Below are positions 9,614-19,349 of a DNA stretch of 39,241 bases, one piece after another. Both the position numbers and the translations under genes were made by a program. Under the pieces are notes generated by a model. That model saw nothing but the letters and a program-made list of their open reading frames with translations. It ran no database searches and was not told where the DNA came from. The stretch is from an uncultured Oscillospiraceae bacterium (GTDB lineage Bacteria; Bacillota; Clostridia; Oscillospirales; Oscillospiraceae). The first letter of the stretch is position 1, and every line of letters begins with the position of its first letter. The DNA lies in assembly GCA_944383165.1 (NCBI GenBank), contig CALWON010000014.1:1-39241 (forward strand), read 5' to 3'.

Positions 9614-11572
9614 TTATTGCCCACGCAGGGTGATAATCTGGTCTCTCAACTGTGCCGCCAGTTCAAATTCCAGCATCTTCGCCGCATCTTTCATTGCCTT
9701 CTCCAGTCTGGCAATTTCTGCCGCCTTCTCCTGTTTTGTCATATTCTTCTTGCGTTTAGTGGAGGTTTCCTCCCCTGTCACTGCAATATCCAGCAATTCA
9801 CGCACCGATTTTATCACTGTCTTAGGCACAATTCCATTTACTTCATTGAATGCCATCTGTTTTTCTCTGCGTCTCTGGGTCTCGTCTATGGCTCTGCCCA
9901 TAGATGGTGTCACCACATCGGCATACATAATCACACAGCCCTCAACATTTCTGGCTGCACGTCCAATGGTCTGGATGAGAGAAGTTTCACTTCTCAAAAA
10001 TCCCTCTTTGTCTGCGTCCAAAATCGCCACCAAAGATACCTCTGGCAAGTCCAATCCTTCACGCAGCAGGTTAATGCCCACCAATACATCAAAGATACCC
10101 AGGCGCAAATCACGCACAATTTCCATCCGCTCCATGGTATCAATACCGTGGTGCATATAGCGTACCCGAATTCCTGTTCCTTGTAGATAAGCAGTCAAAT
10201 CCTCTGCCATTTTTTTCGTGAGCGTGGTCACAAGGACTCTCTGATTTTTCTGTGTTCTCAGATTGATTTCCCCAATCAGGTCATCAATCTGCCCTTCCAC
10301 TGGTCGTACCTCAATGACTGGGTCAAGCAGTCCTGTGGGGCGAATCACCTGCTCTACAACCTGCCCCGCTCTGGTACGTTCATACTCTCCCGGTGTAGCA
10401 GATACATAGATTCTCTGGTGGATGCGCTGCTCAAATTCCTCAAATTTTAAGGGACGGTTATCAAATGCACAGGGCAACCGAAACCCATAGTCCACCAGAG
10501 ACGTTTTTCTTGCCTTATCTCCATTGTACATGGCTCTCACCTGAGGCAGTGTCACATGGCTCTCGTCAATGAACAATACAAAATCATCTGGAAAGTAGTC
10601 TAACAGGGTATGGGGTGGGGAACCAACCGGTCGTCCCTCCATCACACGGGAATAGTTCTCAATTCCTGAACAGTAGCCCAGCTCCTGCATCATTTCAATG
10701 TCATACATGGTACGCTGTTTCAGTCGCTGTGCCTCTACCAGTTTTCCCTCCTGTTCAAACTGTGCCACACGCTCCTCCAGCTCTTTATAGATTTCCTGAA
10801 TGGCAGCATCCATTTTCTCTTTTGGGGTGACATAGTGGGTTGCGGGCCAAATGGGAATGTTAGTCAGTTTGCGGACGGCTGCTCCTGTCACTGCATTGAT
10901 TTCTGAAATGCGGTCAATTTCATCTCCAAAAAATTCCACCCGTATGGCGGTATCTTTCCAGTAGGCTGGCCACACCTCCACAGTATCACCACGCACACGG
11001 AACATATTGCGTTCAAAGGCGATATCATTGCGCTCATAGCGGATTGCCACCAGCTTTTTGAGCAGCTCATCCCGTTCCAAGGTGGCTCCCACACGCAAGG
11101 ACACCATCATTTGTGCAAAGTCGGCAGGTTCACCCAGACCATAGATGCAGGAAACCGATGCCACCACAATCACGTCTCGCCGCTCCATCAGAGAGGCTGT
11201 GGCACTGAGCCTTAACCGGTCAATTTCCTCATTGATGGCTGCATCTTTTTCAATGAATGTATCTGTATGGGGAATATATGCCTCTGGCTGGTAGTAATCA
11301 TAGTAGGATACAAAATATTCTACTGCATTTTCGGGAAAAAATTCACGAAACTCTGCACACAGCTGGGCAGCCAATGTTTTATTATGGGCAAGCACTAGAG
11401 TGGGGCGGTTTACCTTTGCAATTACATTTGCCATTGTAAATGTCTTACCGGAACCGGTAACACCCAACAGCACCTGTTCTTCTATTCCATTGTCCAATCC
11501 CATGACCAGTCCTTCAATGGCTTCTGGCTGGTCCCCCATCGGTTGAAATGGGGCATGTAACCGAAACTCCAC
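9614..11572 (-). CDS. uvrB: Excinuclease ABC subunit B
   Basis: A 652-residue UvrB, which receives damaged DNA from UvrA, verifies the lesion and recruits UvrC. Visible features are PMGDQPEAI at the N-terminus, Walker A GVTGSGKT (37-44), the beta-hairpin tyrosine segment [12 protein letters not shown], the VLFIDESH motif, helicase motifs through [11 protein letters not shown], and a C-terminal UVR motif (about 615-650) for UvrC contact. I prefer the GTG at 11572, which gives the canonical N-terminus and has AGGGGGTG nine bases upstream. The frame is open to an ATG at 11605, but that start lacks a ribosome site and adds residues not usual in UvrB. It is first in the repair operon. I see no clear LexA box upstream. 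Confidence 0.95.
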   Translation of the reverse strand: MEFRLHAPFQPMGDQPEAIEGLVMGLDNGIEEQVLLGVTGSGKTFTMANVIAKVNRPTLVLAHNKTLAAQLCAEFREFFPENAVEYFVSYYDYYQPEAYIPHTDTFIEKDAAINEEIDRLRLSATASLMERRDVIVVASVSCIYGLGEPADFAQMMVSLRVGATLERDELLKKLVAIRYERNDIAFERNMFRVRGDTVEVWPAYWKDTAIRVEFFGDEIDRISEINAVTGAAVRKLTNIPIWPATHYVTPKEKMDAAIQEIYKELEERVAQFEQEGKLVEAQRLKQRTMYDIEMMQELGYCSGIENYSRVMEGRPVGSPPHTLLDYFPDDFVLFIDESHVTLPQVRAMYNGDKARKTSLVDYGFRLPCAFDNRPLKFEEFEQRIHQRIYVSATPGEYERTRAGQVVEQVIRPTGLLDPVIEVRPVEGQIDDLIGEINLRTQKNQRVLVTTLTKKMAEDLTAYLQGTGIRVRYMHHGIDTMERMEIVRDLRLGIFDVLVGINLLREGLDLPEVSLVAILDADKEGFLRSETSLIQTIGRAARNVEGCVIMYADVVTPSMGRAIDETQRRREKQMAFNEVNGIVPKTVIKSVRELLDIAVTGEETSTKRKKNMTKQEKAAEIARLEKAMKDAAKMLEFELAAQLRDQIITLRGQ

Positions 11573-11684
11573 TGCGCAACCCACCCCCTTGTTTTTTAAA
11601 ATCATACTTTTGTTCAGCTATCTATTCTATCATATTTTGTGTGGAAAGTATAGGGGTAAATCCTTCTTTCCACTGGTACAAAAC

Positions 11685-11717
11685 CACCAGACCTGCCAAA
11701 ATAGCACAGGTCTGGTG
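11685..11717 (-). terminator. Hairpin terminator after the MFS gene
   Basis: A perfect 11-bp inverted repeat (arms 11685-11695 and 11707-11717) lies 27 bases after the MFS stop codon and is followed on the minus strand by GTTTTGT, a short T-tract. It separates the MFS transcript from the uvrB operon. Confidence 0.7.
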
Positions 11718-11743
11718 TGATAACAAATAGGATAAACAATATA

Positions 11744-12907
11744 TTATGTTCTTTTGAGTAATCGCTCATACATCACTGCCATAAGAACCAAGATAAACAA
11801 GAGATACAGTGGTAACAGAGCCACACTGATATGATTGGCAATGACACCAAAGACAGGGGGCATAAGGCAGGTGCCTACATAGGCAGATGCCATTTGTAAT
11901 CCAATCATTGCCTGAGATTTATCTGCCCCAAAGTGTACTGGGGTGGAGTGAATAATAGATGGATAGATTGGGGCACATCCAAGACCAACCAGAACCAAGC
12001 CCACTAGAGCACTTTTCTCGCCCAATGGCAAAAACAGACACAAAATACCAACCAAAATCAAACTATTTCCCATCCGTATCATCTGAGTATCATTCAATTT
12101 CATAGTCAAAAATCCACTCAACGCCCTGCCCACTGTGATGCCCACAAAAAATAGGCTGGCAAAACTGGCTGCTGTGTCAGTGGATAACCCACGATACAAC
12201 ACCAGATAACTGCTAGTCCAGAGCCCTGTGGTCTGCTCTATGGCACAGTAGCAGAAAAAAGTCACCATCACCTCTTTTGCCCCAGGAATCCGGATGAGTT
12301 GTAGAAGGGAGAGTGGCTTGTCTTGATGGGAAGCATCCAAATTTACTTCACATGACTGCTTTTGCTTGTTCCACAGTGGCAGACTGAAAAATAAAATGAC
12401 TGTTAAAATCATTTGGAAGCCAGCAATCACGCAGTACCCTACACTCCAGTTTTGCCCATTGGATAGCACATAACCCATCACATAGGGCCCCACTGACGCA
12501 CCAACACCCCACATACAGTGGAGCCAGCTCATATGTCTGCTGGCATAGTGCAGTGCAACATAGTTATTCAAAGAGGCATCCACACTTCCTGCTCCAAAAC
12601 CGTAGGGAATCGCCCACAGGCACAATGCAAAATAAGAGTGGCTGATGGAAAACCCAAACAGTGCAACTGCTGTGAGTAACACACTAAAGGCTGTTACCTT
12701 CCCTGTTCCAAACCGCCTTGTCAGTCGGTCACTCTGCAAACTGGATATGATGGTTCCCACTGCAATAATCATGGAAATGCCCCCTGCATAGGAGACAGGG
12801 ACAGAAAACTCCCGATACATCATAGGCCAGGCAGACCCTAACAGTGCATCAGGCAACCCCAAACTGATAAAGGCAATATAACTGATAGCCAGCAATAATT
12901 GAACCAT
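11744..12907 (-). CDS. Major facilitator superfamily transporter
   Basis: A 387-residue membrane transporter with about 12 hydrophobic segments in two halves split by a short basic loop near NKQKQ (about residue 190). The segment GFGAGSVDASLNNYV followed by SWLHCMWGVGASVGP resembles the fucose-permease-like branch of MFS (COG0738 type), but I cannot name a substrate. It stands alone, with its own promoter and terminator. I chose the ATG at 12907 because GGGGAGG lies six to seven bases upstream. An open extension to a GTG at 12937 has no ribosome site, and the likely -10 box lies just upstream of it, so the transcript would barely include it. Confidence 0.88.
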   Translation of the reverse strand: MVQLLLAISYIAFISLGLPDALLGSAWPMMYREFSVPVSYAGGISMIIAVGTIISSLQSDRLTRRFGTGKVTAFSVLLTAVALFGFSISHSYFALCLWAIPYGFGAGSVDASLNNYVALHYASRHMSWLHCMWGVGASVGPYVMGYVLSNGQNWSVGYCVIAGFQMILTVILFFSLPLWNKQKQSCEVNLDASHQDKPLSLLQLIRIPGAKEVMVTFFCYCAIEQTTGLWTSSYLVLYRGLSTDTAASFASLFFVGITVGRALSGFLTMKLNDTQMIRMGNSLILVGILCLFLPLGEKSALVGLVLVGLGCAPIYPSIIHSTPVHFGADKSQAMIGLQMASAYVGTCLMPPVFGVIANHISVALLPLYLLFILVLMAVMYERLLKRT

Positions 12908-12938
12908 TGCGTTTCCTCCCCATCTTCTCTCTGTCACA

Positions 12939-12967
12939 AGGATAGCATCAAACCTTTTTCAAAACAA
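12939..12967 (-). promoter_or_regulatory. Probable promoter of the MFS gene
   Basis: On the minus strand: -35 TTGTTT (12967-12962), 17-base spacer, and -10 TATCCT (12944-12939) with an extended TGC in front. The match is moderate; it agrees with the start chosen at 12907. Confidence 0.45.
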
Positions 12968-13022
12968 CTGGTATCTTGTCACATCATAATAAAACAAATC
13001 TCAGTTCCAGTGGGTAAAACAG

Positions 13023-13058
13023 AAAAATAGACGCAGTTATCCAACTGCGACTATTTTT
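13023..13058 (-). terminator. Terminator of the pst-pho operon
   Basis: Near-perfect inverted repeat, arms 13023-13038 and 13043-13058, with a 4-base loop and one A-A mismatch, flanked by A and T runs on both sides. It lies 19 bases after the DUF4358 lipoprotein stop codon and could work in both directions. Confidence 0.85.
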
Positions 13059-13076
13059 GATTCTGTTTGTGTGTAA

Positions 13077-13595
13077 TCAGCCCTCAATGGCTGCCTTGAT
13101 ATTCTCAAACACAGTGCCCTGATCTTCACACATCACAAGCAAAACAGTTCCATTGCTCAGTGTCTCCAGTTTTGCGTTGTCTGCCTGCTCCTTCTGGTCA
13201 GGAAGGTATGTCTCAAAAGACTGCTTCTGACGGTCAATATAAGTCTGGAGCCCAGTGACCACAGTTTCCTCTTTGCCCTCTGCTGGCATCACCGCAGCAA
13301 TTCCATATGCTTGTGTATTCATCATAGAAATGCTGATAGCATAGGCAGTCATATCTTCCTCTGTGAGACCTAAGGTTTCCAACACCATAGTGTCCAGTGC
13401 ATTTTCCTCATCCACCTCAGTCATCACTGGGTTATACTCCACCATTTCTCCACCGTTTTCTGTAATTGCAGTGGAGTACAGAGAAGTCCACTCCTCCGGT
13501 GTTTTGTCTGCGTTCCCACTGGAGGAAGTTCCACAACCCACCAACAGACCAACAGAAAGAACAGCTGCCATCAAAATAGAACCAAATCGCTTCAT
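13077..13595 (-). CDS. DUF4358-type lipoprotein at the end of the phosphate operon
   Basis: A 172-residue secreted lipoprotein. The signal peptide ends in a lipobox LLVGC with lipidated Cys21, followed by a Ser/Gly-rich linker. The rest resembles DUF4358: an acidic segment, an AYGIAAVMPAEG strand, then a helix with YIDRQKQSFETYLPDQ and a closing strand ending in VLLVMCEDQ. The family function is not known. It starts at an ATG with AAGGAG ten bases upstream, 68 bases after phoR, with no convincing terminator between, and the terminator comes after it. It is therefore likely part of the phosphate operon, although a separate weak promoter in the 68-base gap cannot be excluded. Confidence 0.8.
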   Translation of the reverse strand: MKRFGSILMAAVLSVGLLVGCGTSSSGNADKTPEEWTSLYSTAITENGGEMVEYNPVMTEVDEENALDTMVLETLGLTEEDMTAYAISISMMNTQAYGIAAVMPAEGKEETVVTGLQTYIDRQKQSFETYLPDQKEQADNAKLETLSNGTVLLVMCEDQGTVFENIKAAIEG

Positions 13596-13663
13596 GAAAT
13601 AAATTCTCCTTTTCAGTGTTGTACCTTTATAGACGTATCAAAACCGAAAAGGTTCCCACTTTT

Positions 13664-15310
13664 TTAAAATAAAATAGAAATCGTAGTACCTTGATTTTCC
13701 TGGCTGTCCATCTGAATTTGCGCCTCATGGAGCATTGCCCCATGTTTGACAATGGAAAGCCCCAAACCTGTTCCACCAATTTCTTTGGAATGGCTCTTGT
13801 CTACACGATAGAACCGCTCAAACACTCTGTTCTGTTCCTCTGGCGCAATGCCAATTCCAGTATCAGCCACAGAGAGACAAATTCCTTTTTCTGTTTTCTC
13901 CACTGTGATGGTCACACGTCCACCATCCCGATTGTATTTGATGGCATTGTCACACAGGTTATAAATCATCTCATCCAATACCCGACGCACGCCCTGCACC
14001 TGGACAGATACCCCTGTTGCAGTCAGTGTGATATTCCGTTTTTTCGCAGTTGTATCCAGTCTCCGAACCACTTCGTTTGCCAAACTCAGCAGTTCCACAG
14101 GCTCCCGTTCCAAATTCACAACACCCTCATCCAGTTGGGAGAGACGCAAAATATCTTCCACCAATGCAATCAGTCTCTGTGCCTCCTGATAAATATCTGC
14201 TGCAAAGCCCTGGATATCTTCCGGCTTGACCATTCCACTTTTCATAATTTCCGCAATACCTGAAATGGAAGTCAGCGGTGTTTTCAGTTCATGAGAGACA
14301 TTGGCAGTAAACTCCCGCCGCAATTCTTCACGCTGTTCCTGCTCTGTCACATCTAACAGCACCATCACACCGCCTGTCAACTCTCCATCTTCTAACACAG
14401 GATTCACCAAAATATTGCAGTATCTCCCACCTAATTCAATGCGTCGCTGGCTTTTCTGCCCATTCAGAAGGTCTTCCACTGCCCCACGAAACTGCTCACT
14501 GCGGTTTAAAATCAGTGCATTCACTTCTCCCTCTGGCTTTTGGGCTCCCAACAGCCGCAAAGCACCCGCATTATAGGACAGCACATGCCCCTTTTTATCC
14601 AGTAACAGAAATCCTTCAGACATATTTTCAGTCAAAGCAGAAAATTCCTGCTGGCGTTGGCGCAGTAAATTGATTTGTCTCTGTATGGTATCATTTTGCC
14701 GTCTCATACGCCCCAACAGAGGCACCAGTTCATCGTATGTCTCACAGTTTTCTGGATGTTCCAAATCTAAATCCAAAATCGGCTGCATCAGCCGTTTGGA
14801 CATCTGGGTTGCCAGCCCCACACAAATCAGCAGTGCAATGAGCAAAATAATCAGGATCGGCTGTGCCATAGACAGTAGCAACAATCCCACAGTATGCTGC
14901 CTACTTGCCATACGGATGACACTGCCATCACTGAGCCGTTTGGTGGCGTATAACGTCTGTTCTGAAAGTGTGGTGGAGTACCGCTGCGCTGTACCAGATT
15001 TCACCGTCATTGCCTCTTTGATTTCTTCACGGTCTGCATGGTTTTCCATAGTAGCAGCATCTGCCACACTGTCATACAGCACGGTGCCATCCTTATCCAC
15101 CCAAGTGATACGGTTCTCGGTCTGTAGCCCGTCCAGATAACCCTGACCTTGCAGTTCCACTCCCTGTGCTACCAGAGTGACTTCTGTTTTCAATTCATCC
15201 ATCAACCTGTCTGTAAAATATTGGTATAGCATACCAAGAAATAGCCCTATCGACAGCACCATCACGGAAATTGCCACTACCATTGAGTTGCGAACTAATT
15301 TTACTGTCAT
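13664..15310 (-). CDS. phoR: Phosphate-regulon sensor histidine kinase PhoR
   Basis: A 548-residue membrane sensor kinase paired with the response regulator just upstream. It has two membrane segments (about residues 8-30 and 145-168) that bracket an extracytoplasmic domain of roughly 115 residues, then a linker, a PAS domain (about 210-320, starting in the FSALTENMSEGFLLLD region), HisKA with the phosphoacceptor His340 in SHELKTPLTS, and a HATPase_c domain with the N box NLCDNAIKY, VADTGIGI and GGTGLGLSIV. The extracytoplasmic domain plus PAS is the Gram-positive PhoR arrangement. The ATG at 15310 has AGAGGTGAG upstream and lies 27 bases after phoB. In related systems PhoU and the Pst transporter inhibit this kinase when phosphate is plentiful. 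Confidence 0.93.
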   Translation of the reverse strand: MTVKLVRNSMVVAISVMVLSIGLFLGMLYQYFTDRLMDELKTEVTLVAQGVELQGQGYLDGLQTENRITWVDKDGTVLYDSVADAATMENHADREEIKEAMTVKSGTAQRYSTTLSEQTLYATKRLSDGSVIRMASRQHTVGLLLLSMAQPILIILLIALLICVGLATQMSKRLMQPILDLDLEHPENCETYDELVPLLGRMRRQNDTIQRQINLLRQRQQEFSALTENMSEGFLLLDKKGHVLSYNAGALRLLGAQKPEGEVNALILNRSEQFRGAVEDLLNGQKSQRRIELGGRYCNILVNPVLEDGELTGGVMVLLDVTEQEQREELRREFTANVSHELKTPLTSISGIAEIMKSGMVKPEDIQGFAADIYQEAQRLIALVEDILRLSQLDEGVVNLEREPVELLSLANEVVRRLDTTAKKRNITLTATGVSVQVQGVRRVLDEMIYNLCDNAIKYNRDGGRVTITVEKTEKGICLSVADTGIGIAPEEQNRVFERFYRVDKSHSKEIGGTGLGLSIVKHGAMLHEAQIQMDSQENQGTTISILF

Positions 15311-15337
15311 TGTTATGTTCTCACCTCTACATATAGG

Positions 15338-16015
15338 CTATACATCCCCATTGATTTTATAGCCAATGCCTCGCACTGTCTCAATGCAGTCTCCAGCCTT
15401 GCCCAGTTTTTGACGCAGTGTGCGGATATGTACATCGACTGTACGGCTTGCTCCATCAAATTCATAGCCCCAAATGGTGTTGAGCAGTTGGTCTCTGGTA
15501 AAGACAGTGCCCGCCCGCTCCAGCAACAGACACAGCACCTGAAATTCTTTCAAGGTCAGGGTCACTTCCCGTTCTCCCTCTCGGACAATATGTTTGGCAG
15601 GGTCAACAAACAGTTCCCCCACAGTATAGGTTTTGTCCCCCTGCTCCTGCTGTCCCCCATGACGCAGTGCAGTACGCACACGGGCCATCAGTTCCATCAT
15701 TCCAAAGGGCTTTGCCACATAGTCATCTGCCCCCTGGTCCAAACCCAGAACTTTGTCATACTCTGTCCCTCTGGCAGTCAGCATAATCACAGGCAAGGTT
15801 TTGGTATTGGGCATGGTGCGAATGCGCTTGAGCACCTGAATTCCATCTTCCTCTGGCAGCATAATATCCAACAGCACCAAATCTGGGCGTTTTTTCTCCA
15901 TTGCCTCCCAAAATTGAGATGGTTTTTCAAACCCCTCTGCCTCCATGCCCTGACTTTGTAATGTATACACCACCAGCTTTCGGATGCTGGCATCATCCTC
16001 CAAAATATAAATCAT
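15338..16015 (-). CDS. phoB: Phosphate-regulon response regulator, OmpR/PhoB family
   Basis: A 225-residue response regulator: receiver domain (about 1-120) with acidic pocket E6-D7-D8, phosphoacceptor Asp50 in LVLLDIMLP and the conserved Lys in DDYVAKPFG, then an OmpR-type winged helix ending in TVDVHIRTLRQKLG. It should bind the TTTACA-like repeats ahead of pstS. The frame is open to a GTG at 16024, but the ribosome site AAGGAG lies only one base before that GTG and ten bases before the ATG at 16015, so I chose the ATG, which also gives the usual MIYILEDD start. A hairpin lies just upstream in the phoU-phoB gap. Confidence 0.93.
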   Translation of the reverse strand: MIYILEDDASIRKLVVYTLQSQGMEAEGFEKPSQFWEAMEKKRPDLVLLDIMLPEEDGIQVLKRIRTMPNTKTLPVIMLTARGTEYDKVLGLDQGADDYVAKPFGMMELMARVRTALRHGGQQEQGDKTYTVGELFVDPAKHIVREGEREVTLTLKEFQVLCLLLERAGTVFTRDQLLNTIWGYEFDGASRTVDVHIRTLRQKLGKAGDCIETVRGIGYKINGDV

Positions 16016-16035
16016 GGGTTTCACTCCTTAGCAAA

Positions 16036-16067
16036 GCATGGGACAGCGGTCTCCCGTCTGTCCCTGC
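16036..16067 (-). promoter_or_regulatory. Intercistronic hairpin between phoU and phoB
   Basis: An inverted repeat GGGACAG/CTGTCCC (16040-16046 and 16058-16064) with an inner CGG/CCG pair and flanking GCA/TGC lies in the 64-base gap, just upstream of the phoB ribosome site. It lacks a proper T-tract. It could be a weak attenuator or an RNA-processing or stability element. Confidence 0.5.
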
Positions 16068-16079
16068 CATTTGTCTATC

Positions 16080-16718
16080 TTATTGTTTATGCTGACCTGT
16101 CATGGAAAACTCTACCCACTCCGCTACATTGACTGCATGGTCGCCGATTCTCTCAAAATACTTGGCAATCATCATCAGGTCAATACACACTTCGCCGCTG
16201 TCCCCCTTGCCAATCAGCTCAATCAATTCACGCTTAATTTCATCGAACAGAGCGTCAATTTCATCATCTTTGCTGATGACCTGCTTTGCAAGCTCTAAAT
16301 CCTTCCGTACAAAGGATTCTACACTGTCTGTCACCATACCAATGGCACCTCTTGCCATCTCAGCAAGCGGAATCCGTCCTGTGACAGAATTTTCCCCAAT
16401 GTCTTTGGTAATCTCTGCAATATCTGCCGCCTGATCTCCAATTCTCTCCATATCAGAAATCATTTTCAATGCAGCTGAAATGGCACGCAGGTCTCTTGCC
16501 ACTGGCTGCTGCTGCAACAGCATTTTCATGCACAGATTTTCAATATCACGCTCGCTCTGGTCAATTTCACGCTCCACTGCATAGGCTGTTTCCCGCAGCT
16601 TTGCATCATTTTCCAGCAGTGCCTTGGCAGCGGCAGAAATTGCCTCCTCACACAGAGCACCCATTTTAATCAGCTCTACATTGAGCTGTTCCAGTTGTTC
16701 ATTAAACCGATCTCTCAT
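16080..16718 (-). CDS. phoU: Phosphate transport regulator PhoU
   Basis: A 212-residue all-helical cytoplasmic protein with two PhoU three-helix repeats (about 1-105 and 115-205). Each repeat has the acidic metal-site motif, for example DMERIGDQAADIAE and YFERIGDHAVNVAE. PhoU links the Pst transporter to PhoR and shuts the regulon off when phosphate is sufficient. Length is typical. Its ATG overlaps the pstB stop codon by one base in the form TAATG, with GGGAGG eight bases upstream, so translation is probably coupled to pstB. Confidence 0.95.
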   Translation of the reverse strand: MRDRFNEQLEQLNVELIKMGALCEEAISAAAKALLENDAKLRETAYAVEREIDQSERDIENLCMKMLLQQQPVARDLRAISAALKMISDMERIGDQAADIAEITKDIGENSVTGRIPLAEMARGAIGMVTDSVESFVRKDLELAKQVISKDDEIDALFDEIKRELIELIGKGDSGEVCIDLMMIAKYFERIGDHAVNVAEWVEFSMTGQHKQ

Positions 16719-17473
16719 TATCCAAACCTCCCCGTGATGTAATCCTCTGTCTTTGGATTCTGTGGTGTGGAGAAGATTTGCTCGGTATCATTGAACTCAA
16801 TCAGCTCACCTAACAGGAAGAACGCTGTCTTATCTGAAATACGAGCAGCCTGCTGCATGTTATGGGTCACCATAACGATAGTATAGTCCTTTTTCAGCTC
16901 CACTGCAAGGTCCTCAATTTTACTGGTAGAAATGGGGTCCAAAGCGGATGTGGATTCATCCATCAACAGTACATCTGGCTTCACAGCCAGCGCACGGGCA
17001 ATACACAATCTCTGTTGCTGACCACCAGAAAGACCCAGTGCAGATTTCTTCAGCCGGTCCTTTACCTCATCCCAAATGGCTGCCGCACGGAGAGATTCCT
17101 CCACCAGCTCATCCAGTTTCACTTTGTTGCGGATGCCGTGGGTACGGGGACCATATGCCACATTGTCATAAATGGACATGGGGAATGGATTGGGTTTCTG
17201 GAACACCATACCAATCCGCTTTCTTAAATCCGTCACATCCTGATTGGGTGCGTAGATGTCCTCACCATGATACAGGAGAGAACCTTCAATGCGAACGCTG
17301 GGAATCAGATCATTCATTCGGTTAATCGTTCTCAAAAATGTGGATTTACCACAGCCAGAGGGACCAATCAGTGCAGTGATTTCATGTTCTGGCAGTTCAA
17401 TGTTAATATCCTTCAAAGCGTGGTTCTCGCCATAGTAGAGGTTGAGATGCTCTGCTTTTAATACTGTACTCAT
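16718..17473 (-). CDS. pstB: Phosphate ABC transporter ATP-binding protein PstB
   Basis: A 251-residue ABC ATPase that powers high-affinity phosphate uptake through PstA/PstC. Walker A is GPSGCGKST (37-45), the Q-loop lies in [11 protein letters not shown], the signature is [16 protein letters not shown], Walker B is [13 protein letters not shown], and the switch His is in MVTHNMQQA. The [15 protein letters not shown] segment is typical of PstB. I chose the ATG at 17473; a TTG at 17479 is open but sits only four bases from the AAGGAG ribosome site, while the ATG is ten bases from it. It starts 14 bases after pstA. Confidence 0.96.
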   Translation of the reverse strand: MSTVLKAEHLNLYYGENHALKDINIELPEHEITALIGPSGCGKSTFLRTINRMNDLIPSVRIEGSLLYHGEDIYAPNQDVTDLRKRIGMVFQKPNPFPMSIYDNVAYGPRTHGIRNKVKLDELVEESLRAAAIWDEVKDRLKKSALGLSGGQQQRLCIARALAVKPDVLLMDESTSALDPISTSKIEDLAVELKKDYTIVMVTHNMQQAARISDKTAFFLLGELIEFNDTEQIFSTPQNPKTEDYITGRFG

Positions 17474-17487
17474 CTTCAAAAGACTCC

Positions 17488-18393
17488 TTATTTCTTTCTC
17501 AGTTTCTGACCAACCAGCTTGGCTGCCAGATTGATACAGAATGTAATCACCAGCAGTACCACTGCCACAGAAAACGCCAAATCAAACTTTGCACTTTCCT
17601 TTGCATAGGCATACAGGGCAACGGTTAAGGTGCCGCCAGAACTTCTCAGCAGTCCTTCCAGACTGCCAAAGTCCTGCAAAGTGTGGCTCATGCCAGCGGT
17701 AAACATCAAAACAGCGGATTCTCCCACAATACGTCCAATGGCAAGAATGCAACCAGTTACAATTCCATCAATGGAGTTGGGCAACACAATGGTACGAATC
17801 ATATGCCACTTGCCAGCACCCAGACCCAGTGCGCCTTCCCGGTAGCCCTGGGGTACGGTTTTCAAGGATTCCTGTGTGGTGCGGATAATGGTAGGCAATG
17901 TCATGATAACCAAGGTCATGGAACCTGCCAGCAAGGTGGTACCCAGTCCCAGCACTTGACAAAATACCAGCATACCAACCAGCGCATATAGGATGGAAGG
18001 AATACCAGACAGGGTCTCAGTGGCAAACTCGATGGCAGTTACCAGCTTATGATTGGTGGCATACTCTGTCAGATAGATGGCAGCCCCTACACCAAGTGGC
18101 AGTACTACCAGCAAAGTCACAACCACTACATAGACTGTATTTTGAATGGCTGGCAAAATACCATAGGTCCCTTTCAATACACTCTCCTGCGTGGTCAAAA
18201 ACTCCCAACTTAAATTGGGCAAACCCTGTACCAGAATATAGCCCATCAGAAAAAGCAACAACAGTGTGGTCAGTGCTGCTGCCAAATAGAGCAGGGAGCG
18301 CATCACCCACTCATAAGCCTTTCGTTGAGTGGAGAGTTTACTATATTTCACTGCGGTTGGTTTTGCAACCATTGTATTCATCACCTTTGTCAT
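17488..18393 (-). CDS. pstA: Phosphate ABC transporter permease PstA
   Basis: A 301-residue inner-membrane permease with about six hydrophobic segments. The binding-protein-dependent transport (EAA-type) loop is visible as [22 protein letters not shown], here with the family's usual PstA wording, and [15 protein letters not shown] is a typical PstA stretch. It forms the channel with PstC and docks with PstB. The ATG at 18393 has an excellent AAGGAGG site eight bases upstream and lies three bases after the pstC stop codon, so the pair is tightly coupled. Confidence 0.95.
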   Translation of the reverse strand: MTKVMNTMVAKPTAVKYSKLSTQRKAYEWVMRSLLYLAAALTTLLLLFLMGYILVQGLPNLSWEFLTTQESVLKGTYGILPAIQNTVYVVVVTLLVVLPLGVGAAIYLTEYATNHKLVTAIEFATETLSGIPSILYALVGMLVFCQVLGLGTTLLAGSMTLVIMTLPTIIRTTQESLKTVPQGYREGALGLGAGKWHMIRTIVLPNSIDGIVTGCILAIGRIVGESAVLMFTAGMSHTLQDFGSLEGLLRSSGGTLTVALYAYAKESAKFDLAFSVAVVLLVITFCINLAAKLVGQKLRKK

Positions 18394-18396
18394 CCT

Positions 18397-19335
18397 TTAC
18401 CCCTCCTTGTTCCGCTTCAGGAACACGTTCAGGAACACATTGATACACATAATAAACAGGAACAGCACAAGACCAATGGAATAAAGTGCATTTCTCTGCA
18501 AGCTGCCTACCGCAGCGTAACTCATTTCACCTGCAATGGCAGTGGTCAGGAATTTAACACTGGACAGAAGGGAAGGCATGTTTGCCACATTACCTGCCAC
18601 CATCAGAATTGCCATTGCCTCACCAATAGCACGACCCACACCCAGCACCACCGCAGCAGCAATTCCGCTTTTGGCAGCAGGAGCAGTCACACGGAAATAG
18701 GTCTCCAACTCTGTTGCACCCAGTGCCAGACTTGCCTCCTCATACTCTTTGGGAACTGCTTTCAGGGCAGTTTCAGACACAGAGATGATGGAGGGCAGAA
18801 TCATCACAGCCAGCACCACAATGGCAGCCAGCAGGCTGTCACCAGCGGGCACATCAAAGGTGGTGCGAATCCAAGGCACCAACACCATCATACCCACAAG
18901 ACCATACACCACAGAAGGGATACCAGCCAGCAAATCCACCGCCGGACGGATGACAGCCGCAACAGGCTGTGGTGCCACCTTCGCCAGAAATACAGCTGTC
19001 AGAAAGCCAATAGGAACGCCAATCACAATGGCTCCAGCAGTACCATAAATAGAAGTGAGAATAAAGGGCAAAATTCCATAGGCCGGATCTGTCTGATTGG
19101 CAGAGTCCCAACGTGTGCCAAACAGGAAGTCAATCAGCCCAACTTCACGGATGGCAGGCAAACCGGAAATAATCAAATAAATTGTAATCAGAAGAACAAA
19201 GGCAATAGCAATAAAGCCACACACCATGAAGATTCCCTTCATCAAGCCCTCTACGGCTTCTTTTGCTTTTCTTGCACCAGTTTTAGATACTGTCATTGTC
19301 TCATTCATGTTTCCACAACCAACCTTTTCATTCAT
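18397..19335 (-). CDS. pstC: Phosphate ABC transporter permease PstC
   Basis: A 312-residue permease, partner of PstA, with about six membrane segments. Typical PstC stretches are LLAGIPSVVYGLVGMM and the cytoplasmic coupling loop TALKAVPKEYEEASLALGA. The start is uncertain. The frame is open to a GTG at 19386, and ATG codons at 19335 and 19308 are both possible. I list 19335, which has a weak AGAAG site five bases upstream; 19308 would remove nine residues. The GTG at 19386 falls in the loop of a large inverted repeat and its AAAGGG site is too close, so it is unlikely. It follows pstS after a gap with two hairpins. Confidence 0.93.
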   Translation of the reverse strand: MNEKVGCGNMNETMTVSKTGARKAKEAVEGLMKGIFMVCGFIAIAFVLLITIYLIISGLPAIREVGLIDFLFGTRWDSANQTDPAYGILPFILTSIYGTAGAIVIGVPIGFLTAVFLAKVAPQPVAAVIRPAVDLLAGIPSVVYGLVGMMVLVPWIRTTFDVPAGDSLLAAIVVLAVMILPSIISVSETALKAVPKEYEEASLALGATELETYFRVTAPAAKSGIAAAVVLGVGRAIGEAMAILMVAGNVANMPSLLSSVKFLTTAIAGEMSYAAVGSLQRNALYSIGLVLFLFIMCINVFLNVFLKRNKEG

Positions 19336-19349
19336 TGAAACTTCTGAAT

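Noticed and set aside
11573..11684. LexA box ahead of uvrB
   Set aside because: Only a lone GTTC half-site is present; no CGAAC-N4-GTTCG-like palindrome.
18325..19338. Plus-strand open frame of 337 codons rich in His, Gln and Asn
   Set aside because: Antisense to pstC and the start of pstA; the odd composition comes from the complement of membrane-segment codons.
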